Source: Acidobacteriota bacterium (GTDB lineage: Bacteria > Acidobacteriota > Vicinamibacteria > Marinacidobacterales > SMYC01). From it: DNA of 10,487 nt. The DNA is taken from the NCBI GenBank assembly GCA_029263435.1, contig JAJCXL010000146.1, positions 1 through 10,487 of the forward strand, written 5' to 3'. Positions 6,857-10,487 of the stretch are shown piece by piece. Under the pieces are notes generated by a model. It saw only the letters and a program-made list of their open reading frames with translations. It had not been told where the DNA came from and did not search any database. Each line of letters opens with the position of its first letter. Positions within the stretch are counted from its first letter, which is position 1. The position numbers were made by a program, and so were the translations under genes.

Positions 6857-7657
6857 TCAGTTTCTCCATCTCTTGGACGACGTCATGATCTTTCCCTCTT
6901 GATTCGCGGGAAAGAACTCGATGACCGCGTTGACTTGGGCCACGACGGGTCGGCCTTGGATCTCGCCGGGGTTGAAGCGCCACTTCTCCGCAGACTTCAC
7001 GATATTCGCGTCGAGCTCGTCGTGTAGACCCTCGAGGAGCTCGATAGAGAGAGGCTTGCCTTTCTCGTCGATGATCACTCGGAGCATCACCTTACCGGTC
7101 ACGGTCTCACCCTTCAGAGCTTTCGGCATCTTGATCTTGCCGGTCTTTCTCAGCTGCGGGTTCTCCTCGAATCGATCGACCGGCACGGAGTCTTCGAACG
7201 GGTTGGACACCCCCGACCCATCGGAGCCCGAGGCCATCAAGAGTCTCTCGAGCTCCGCATTCTCCCCCCACCGAGCCCACGTGTACGCCGTGCGACCGTG
7301 CTCGTCGGTGGCATTCACATCCGCGCCGGCCTCAATCAGAGTGGCCGCCACATTCGTGAAGCCGTATTTACTCGCGACGACGATGGGAGCCTCGCCTCCC
7401 TCGGAGACACCGTTCACGTCCGCGCCGGCCTCGATGAGAATGTCGACCACAGCGTCGTGTCCCGCGAGAGATGCGATGAACAATGGGGTCGAGCCGTCTT
7501 CCGCGCGGAGGTCGACCTCGGCGCCTCGCGCCAGCGCGGAGCGCACGACCGCGGGCTGTCCGCTCCAGGCGGCTCGATAGAGGTCGGCACCGGAGTTTTG
7601 AGCGACGCTCGGCGGTACGGTCGATAGGAGCAAAGCGGAGACGACTAGGGTCGACAT
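6857..7657 (-). CDS. Secreted ankyrin-repeat protein with a TonB C-terminal domain
   Basis: A 266-residue periplasmic protein. Residues 1-19 are a cleavable-type signal peptide ending SVA. Residues 24-143 hold about four ankyrin repeats; the middle ones are clear, with DGSTPLFIASLAGH, two EAGADVN turns and DEHGRTAYTWARWG. Residues 165-252 are a TonB C-terminal domain (GKVMLRVIIDEKGKPLSIEL, AEKWRFNPGEIQGRPV), the fold that in TonB grips the TonB box of outer-membrane receptors. Unlike TonB it has no N-terminal transmembrane anchor and no Pro-rich spacer, so it probably cannot transmit energy from ExbBD. It more likely serves as a periplasmic interaction or envelope protein. The start at 7657 is chosen because AAGGAGGT lies just upstream and the signal peptide begins there. 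ATGs at 7711 and 7684 fall in the promoter. Function is inferred from domains only. Confidence 0.85.
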   Translation of the reverse strand: MSTLVVSALLLSTVPPSVAQNSGADLYRAAWSGQPAVVRSALARGAEVDLRAEDGSTPLFIASLAGHDAVVDILIEAGADVNGVSEGGEAPIVVASKYGFTNVAATLIEAGADVNATDEHGRTAYTWARWGENAELERLLMASGSDGSGVSNPFEDSVPVDRFEENPQLRKTGKIKMPKALKGETVTGKVMLRVIIDEKGKPLSIELLEGLHDELDANIVKSAEKWRFNPGEIQGRPVVAQVNAVIEFFPANQEGKIMTSSKRWRN

Positions 7658-7660
7658 GGG

Positions 7661-7668
7661 ACCTCCTT
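7661..7668 (-). promoter_or_regulatory. Strong Shine-Dalgarno site of the ankyrin-TonB gene
   Basis: AAGGAGGT on the minus strand, with four bases between GGAGG and the ATG at 7657. This near-perfect anti-16S match is the strongest ribosome binding site in the window. It fixes the start, suggesting the protein is made in quantity. Confidence 0.8.
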
Positions 7669-7682
7669 CGCGAGTGAGCTCC

Positions 7683-7711
7683 ATGGTAAACAACAGTCCC
7701 GCTGATGACAA
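7683..7711 (-). promoter_or_regulatory. Probable sigma-70 promoter of the ankyrin-TonB gene
   Basis: On the minus strand TTGTCA (7706-7711, 5 of 6 matches to the -35 consensus) and TACCAT (7683-7688, 4 of 6 to the -10) are separated by exactly 17 bases. Transcription would start near 7676, leaving a leader of roughly 20 bases that carries the ribosome binding site. It lies in the 152-base gap after the sulfatase-like gene, so the ankyrin gene need not depend on the upstream operon. Confidence 0.5.
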
Positions 7712-7761
7712 TCGCCGCTAAACCGCTCGTTTGAGACGGAGGAGCTCAGCGAAGAGTCTGG

Positions 7762-7783
7762 GAGTCCGGGTGGAGCCGGACCC
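7762..7783 (-). terminator. GC-rich hairpin after the sulfatase-like gene, possible transcription end
   Basis: GTCCGG and CCGGAC (7764-7769 and 7776-7781) form a 6-bp stem around a 6-base loop, extended in minus-strand RNA by one G-U and one G-C pair. It starts 26 bases past the TAG of the sulfatase-like gene and precedes the next promoter, a fitting place for a terminator. No U-run follows, so it is not a classic intrinsic terminator. It may only protect the 3' end. Confidence 0.35.
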
Positions 7784-7809
7784 TCGGGCGACGGCAGGTG
7801 CCAGCGTCG

Positions 7810-9363
7810 CTACGGAATATATCCCAGCGTCTTGAGCTGCTGCAGCGCCGCGGGGTCCAGCCCCTCCAATTCCAGGGCCTCGCCTTCGCTTTGGTCCGAG
7901 TCCCGATCCGGGTCGGCCGCCATCCACGCGCGCAGTAAGGGCGCAAGCTTGCCGGCCTCTCCCGGAAATCGGTCGAAAAGATTCGTGAGCTCGCGTGGAT
8001 CGCTCACGAGATCGTAGAGCTCGTATCGGTCTCCATCGGGATGAGGGATCCGAATGAGCTTCCAGCGCTCGGTGCGAACCATGCGCCACTTGCCTCGATT
8101 ACCGTCGAAGTGAACCCGCTCGTGCTCTGGAAACATCGCTCGGCGCGGCGCGCTCTCGGCGAAAGCGTCGAGAAAAGGCAGCGAGCCCGATTCGAGCAAC
8201 GGCACGAGGCTGACCGCGTCGACGTTCGTCAGCGGCTCGAGCCCCGCGAGCTCGACGAGCGTGGGCGCCAGGTCCATGACCCGCACTTGCTGCGCTACCG
8301 TCGTCTCCGACGAGACCCGCTCGGGATAGCGAATCACGAGCGGCACTTTCAAGACCTCGTCGTAAAGGGTGAAGTCGTGGGTGAAGTAGAGGTCGTGCTC
8401 ACCGAAAGCTTCACCGTGGTCGCCCACCACCGCCACCACCGTCTCGGTCGCGAGCCCCCGCTGGTCCAGCTCCTTCAAGACTCTACCGAGGTTGTCATCG
8501 GTATAGACGATGGCGCCGTCATACAGATCTTTGATCTCGGAGACCTGCTCGAGCGGGTAGTCACTACCGGCGAAGAAAATGCTGCCACGAGACCGTCGCC
8601 AGAACGCGAAGTCGAGCAAGATGCGATTCTCAGGATAGTGCGGGAACACGAGGTCGTAATACGGCCCTCCCGGAATGTCGGCATAGGGGGTCGGCTCGAA
8701 GGATTCCCGCTCGGTCGCGACCATCGAGCGTAAGTGCTCGGCCCGGGGATCGTCTCCAACATCATCGCGGTAGAGGACCGAGTACGGGTAGCTGGGCGTA
8801 TAAGGAAGATGCGGGTCCAAAAAGTGCATCCACAAGAAGAACGGGCGCTCAGGATCCCGTGCCTCGAGAAAATCGACGCCGGCCAGGGACAGACTTCGAG
8901 CGTCGAGTCCCGCCGCGAACTTGTTGTTGTGATATTCGTCGAAGCCCTGATCGAGGCCCGATTTTCTCCGCAGCCACGTGTGGCGCGTCATCGCTACGGT
9001 TTGATAGCCGGCGGCCTGGAACCGTTCCGCGAGCGTGACGATCTCGGAGGCAAGCGTCGCAGGATGGTTTCTGACGCCGTGTCGGGGCGGTGTGAGACCG
9101 GTCATGAGCGACGCGACGGACGGAAGAGTGAACGGCGCTTGCGCGATGACAGTGTCGAATCGCGCACCTTGTCGAGCGAGCAAGTCGAGATTGGGCGTCG
9201 TTCGCCTCTCATAGCCGTAGCTCGAGACGTGATCCGAGCGCAGGGTCTCGACCGTGATCAACAAGACGTTGGGCCTTTCGGGTGTGGTCTCGCGAGCGGG
9301 CTCATCGCAAGCCACGAGGCTCGCACCCACCAAAACGGCTACAACCCACCACCGGCTCCGCAT
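7810..9363 (-). CDS. Sulfatase-superfamily lipoprotein with Thr in place of the formylglycine Cys
   Basis: A 517-residue member of the alkaline phosphatase/sulfatase superfamily, probably envelope-anchored: the signal peptide ends in lipobox LVAC with C19, followed by Asp at +2. The core begins NVLLITVETLRSDH (metal ligands expected at E39 and D44). The nucleophile region reads APFTLPSVASLMTG, and HFLDPH lies at 180-185. The second metal motif GDHGEAFGEHD starts at 313, with D315 and H316, and the C-terminal YELYDLVSDPRELTNLF and final LKTLGYIP are typical. In sulfatases the nucleophile motif is C/S-x-P-x-R. Here it is T79-L-P-S-V83, so formylglycine cannot form, and the enzyme may act as a phosphotransferase or phosphodiesterase (as Thr-using LtaS or EptA relatives do) or on an unknown ester. 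The start at 9363 gives the signal peptide; an ATG at 9399 lies within the previous gene. The cupredoxin gene ends 11 bases upstream. Confidence 0.88.
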   Translation of the reverse strand: MRSRWWVVAVLVGASLVACDEPARETTPERPNVLLITVETLRSDHVSSYGYERRTTPNLDLLARQGARFDTVIAQAPFTLPSVASLMTGLTPPRHGVRNHPATLASEIVTLAERFQAAGYQTVAMTRHTWLRRKSGLDQGFDEYHNNKFAAGLDARSLSLAGVDFLEARDPERPFFLWMHFLDPHLPYTPSYPYSVLYRDDVGDDPRAEHLRSMVATERESFEPTPYADIPGGPYYDLVFPHYPENRILLDFAFWRRSRGSIFFAGSDYPLEQVSEIKDLYDGAIVYTDDNLGRVLKELDQRGLATETVVAVVGDHGEAFGEHDLYFTHDFTLYDEVLKVPLVIRYPERVSSETTVAQQVRVMDLAPTLVELAGLEPLTNVDAVSLVPLLESGSLPFLDAFAESAPRRAMFPEHERVHFDGNRGKWRMVRTERWKLIRIPHPDGDRYELYDLVSDPRELTNLFDRFPGEAGKLAPLLRAWMAADPDRDSDQSEGEALELEGLDPAALQQLKTLGYIP

Positions 9364-9374
9364 CGTGTCTAGCC

Positions 9375-10013
9375 TTAGGATACGTCTTCCAGGATCCACT
9401 CGGTCGGCGTCGTCTCGACCTCGAGCTCCCGCTCGCTACGGCGAGACGGGTCGATGTTCCAGACGCGCACTCGATAGCGACCGGCAGGGACCTCGTCGAT
9501 CCTGAACTGTCCTTGTGCGTCGGCCGCGACCGCGAACGGGCTTTGGGTCACGACGATGAACGCGGCCATCGATGGGTGAATGCCGCAAGACACGTCGTAA
9601 ACCGCCTCGTGGTCGAACACGAACTCGTAGCTGCCTTTGAGCGGCGTCGCGACATTGAACGCCGTATCACGTGTCTCGATGTCGATGACGTGGACGTTAT
9701 GAAGCGTGTCCTCGCTGTTTTTGAACTGCACGATCTGGCCGACCCGCGCCACCAGCAGCCGCGGATGAAAATCCGTGTTGTACTGATCGAGCAACACGGG
9801 CTCATTCGGAGGCGGAAACTCACTCGGCGTCACCGGCTCGAGAATCACGACTGACGGAAACCCTCCCGAGGCACGGGGGGCGGTTCCGGAGACGGTTCCG
9901 CTCGTCGGCGGCGAGCGTTCGAGCGCGGGCTCGGGGGAGGAGACATCGTTCGGCTCTCGACACCCACTCACGGAGCAAACGAGCAACAGCGCAACGAGAG
10001 AGGATGATTTCAA
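9375..10013 (-). CDS. Cupredoxin-like lipoprotein with a C-terminal carboxypeptidase-regulatory-like segment
   Basis: A 212-residue exported lipoprotein. The signal peptide ends VSGC with C18, then comes a Pro/Ser-rich linker to about residue 50. Residues 70-157 look like a plastocyanin-type fold with a complete apparent type 1 copper set: H105 (LHNVHV), then C143, H146 and M149 in CGIHPSM. The Cys-His-Met spacing (C-x2-H-x2-M) is tighter than in plastocyanin but usual for the proteins often annotated 'methylamine utilization protein' or 'cupredoxin domain'. The tail GQFRIDEVPAGRYRVRVWN is a carboxypeptidase-regulatory-like strand set. It probably binds copper and moves electrons or buffers copper in the periplasm; the partner is unknown. 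The start is a TTG at 10013, the only plausible one after an in-frame stop, with no strong ribosome binding site. The sulfatase-like gene follows 11 bases on, indicating an operon. Confidence 0.82.
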   Translation of the reverse strand: MKSSSLVALLLVCSVSGCREPNDVSSPEPALERSPPTSGTVSGTAPRASGGFPSVVILEPVTPSEFPPPNEPVLLDQYNTDFHPRLLVARVGQIVQFKNSEDTLHNVHVIDIETRDTAFNVATPLKGSYEFVFDHEAVYDVSCGIHPSMAAFIVVTQSPFAVAADAQGQFRIDEVPAGRYRVRVWNIDPSRRSERELEVETTPTEWILEDVS

Positions 10014-10058
10014 GCGAATGAGGGAGTTCTAGCGAGTCGTCACGATAATGTGTCGCAT

Positions 10059-10487
10059 TTAGCTCGACATTTGATTGCCCGGTGCGGGAACGGGCTGGGA
10101 CTCGAGCGCCGCGACACGGGTCACGATCTGGCCGTCATGGAGTGATACGTGAACCGAATCGCCTCTTTTGAGCTCACCATTGATGAGCATGGCGGCGAGC
10201 GTGTTCTCGAGCTGTGATTCCACTTCGCGTCGCAGCGGCCTGGCGCCGTAAACAGGATCATAGCCGTCATTGGCGAGCTTTTGCTTGACGGCATCGGTGA
10301 TGTGGATGGAGAGGTTTTGCTCGGCGAGACGCTCGCTCAAATCATCCAGCGTGAGATCGACGATGCGTCGGATGTGGTCACGTTCCAGTTGGTGAAACAC
10401 GATAACGTCATCGATGCGGTTCAACAGCTCCGGCTTGAACACCGATTTCACTTCCCGCATGACCCGGTCTTTGATCTCCTCGTACTT
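10059..10487 (-). CDS. clpC: ClpC-type AAA+ chaperone/unfoldase, C-terminal part (5' end outside the window)
   Basis: The last 142 residues of a Clp/Hsp100 ATPase, which unfolds proteins for ClpP or for refolding. The fragment begins KYEEIKDRVMREVKSVF and continues with FKPELLNRIDDVIVFH, the end of the second AAA+ module. It is followed by the small C-terminal D2 domain with the sensor-2 motif GYDPVYGARPLRR and a final beta segment, GDSVHVSLHDGQIV. The YEEIK..V..E opening is closer to ClpC than to ClpB, but the diagnostic N-terminal and middle domains lie beyond the window, so ClpB or ClpE-like proteins are not excluded. The Pro-rich tail VPAPGNQMSS is a short non-conserved extension. The gene is on the same strand as the cupredoxin and sulfatase-like genes. 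The gap to the first is 45 bases, without an obvious terminator, so read-through is possible. Confidence 0.88.
   Translation of the reverse strand, partial: KYEEIKDRVMREVKSVFKPELLNRIDDVIVFHQLERDHIRRIVDLTLDDLSERLAEQNLSIHITDAVKQKLANDGYDPVYGARPLRREVESQLENTLAAMLINGELKRGDSVHVSLHDGQIVTRVAALESQPVPAPGNQMSS

Noticed and set aside
7658..7711. N-terminal extension of the ankyrin-TonB protein
   Set aside because: It would start inside the predicted promoter, bury the signal peptide, and ignore the AAGGAGGT just before 7657.
8041..9372. Open frames on the plus strand opposite the sulfatase-like gene
   Set aside because: The minus-strand frame carries the complete superfamily motifs. The plus-strand products are Arg/His-rich with no domain, typical of antisense shadows.
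9364..9399. N-terminal extension of the sulfatase-like protein
   Set aside because: The added residues would precede a well-formed lipoprotein signal peptide and overlap the end of the cupredoxin gene.
1..10487. Mobile element, phage, defence or CRISPR content
   Set aside because: No transposase, integrase, terminal repeats, spaced direct repeats or known defence domains are visible; the genes share the same GC-rich codon style.

Overview
The window is GC-rich (roughly 60-65% by eye) and densely coded, with ten recognisable protein genes, most of them complete, plus one unidentified 3' fragment. I see no RNA gene, insertion sequence, CRISPR array or phage gene. The lipobox signal peptides, a periplasmic TonB C-terminal domain, an ExeA-type ATPase and a ClpC-type chaperone indicate a diderm bacterium. 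The sulfatase-like and cupredoxin lipoproteins resemble those common in Acidobacteriota, Myxococcota and related soil or uncultured lineages. The phylum cannot be fixed from the sequence alone.

Layout, left to right. (1) Plus strand, 1-1917: the 3' end of an unidentified gene overlaps modB by 4 bases, followed by modC. These are the permease and ATPase of a molybdate ABC transporter; no periplasmic binding protein (ModA) is visible in the window. (2) Plus strand, 2124-3074: an orphan ExeA/GspA-type AAA ATPase, preceded by a 206-base leader containing a perfect 7-bp inverted repeat. (3) Minus strand, 5898 down to 3084: an Ada(N-terminal)-AraC-AlkA fusion for alkylation repair and its regulation, overlapping a group II PLP-dependent decarboxylase by 14 bases. 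(4) Plus strand, 5991-6830: a two-lobed GNAT acetyltransferase, divergent from the repair gene. (5) Minus strand, 7657 down to 6857: a secreted ankyrin-repeat/TonB C-terminal protein with its own promoter and a strong ribosome binding site. (6) Minus strand, 10487 down to 7810: the C-terminal part of a ClpC-type ATPase, then a cupredoxin-like lipoprotein and a sulfatase-superfamily lipoprotein. The last two are only 11 bases apart and probably form an operon.

Most of the window is ordinary chromosomal housekeeping and envelope content, and I do not see a convincing new defence or mobile system. The most unusual points are: the sulfatase-like lipoprotein has Thr where sulfatases carry the formylglycine Cys, and sits in an apparent operon with a copper-site lipoprotein; the ankyrin-TonB protein has a cleavable signal peptide instead of a membrane anchor; the stand-alone ExeA-like ATPase has no secretion partners in view; and a decarboxylase is translationally coupled to an alkylation-repair sensor/glycosylase.
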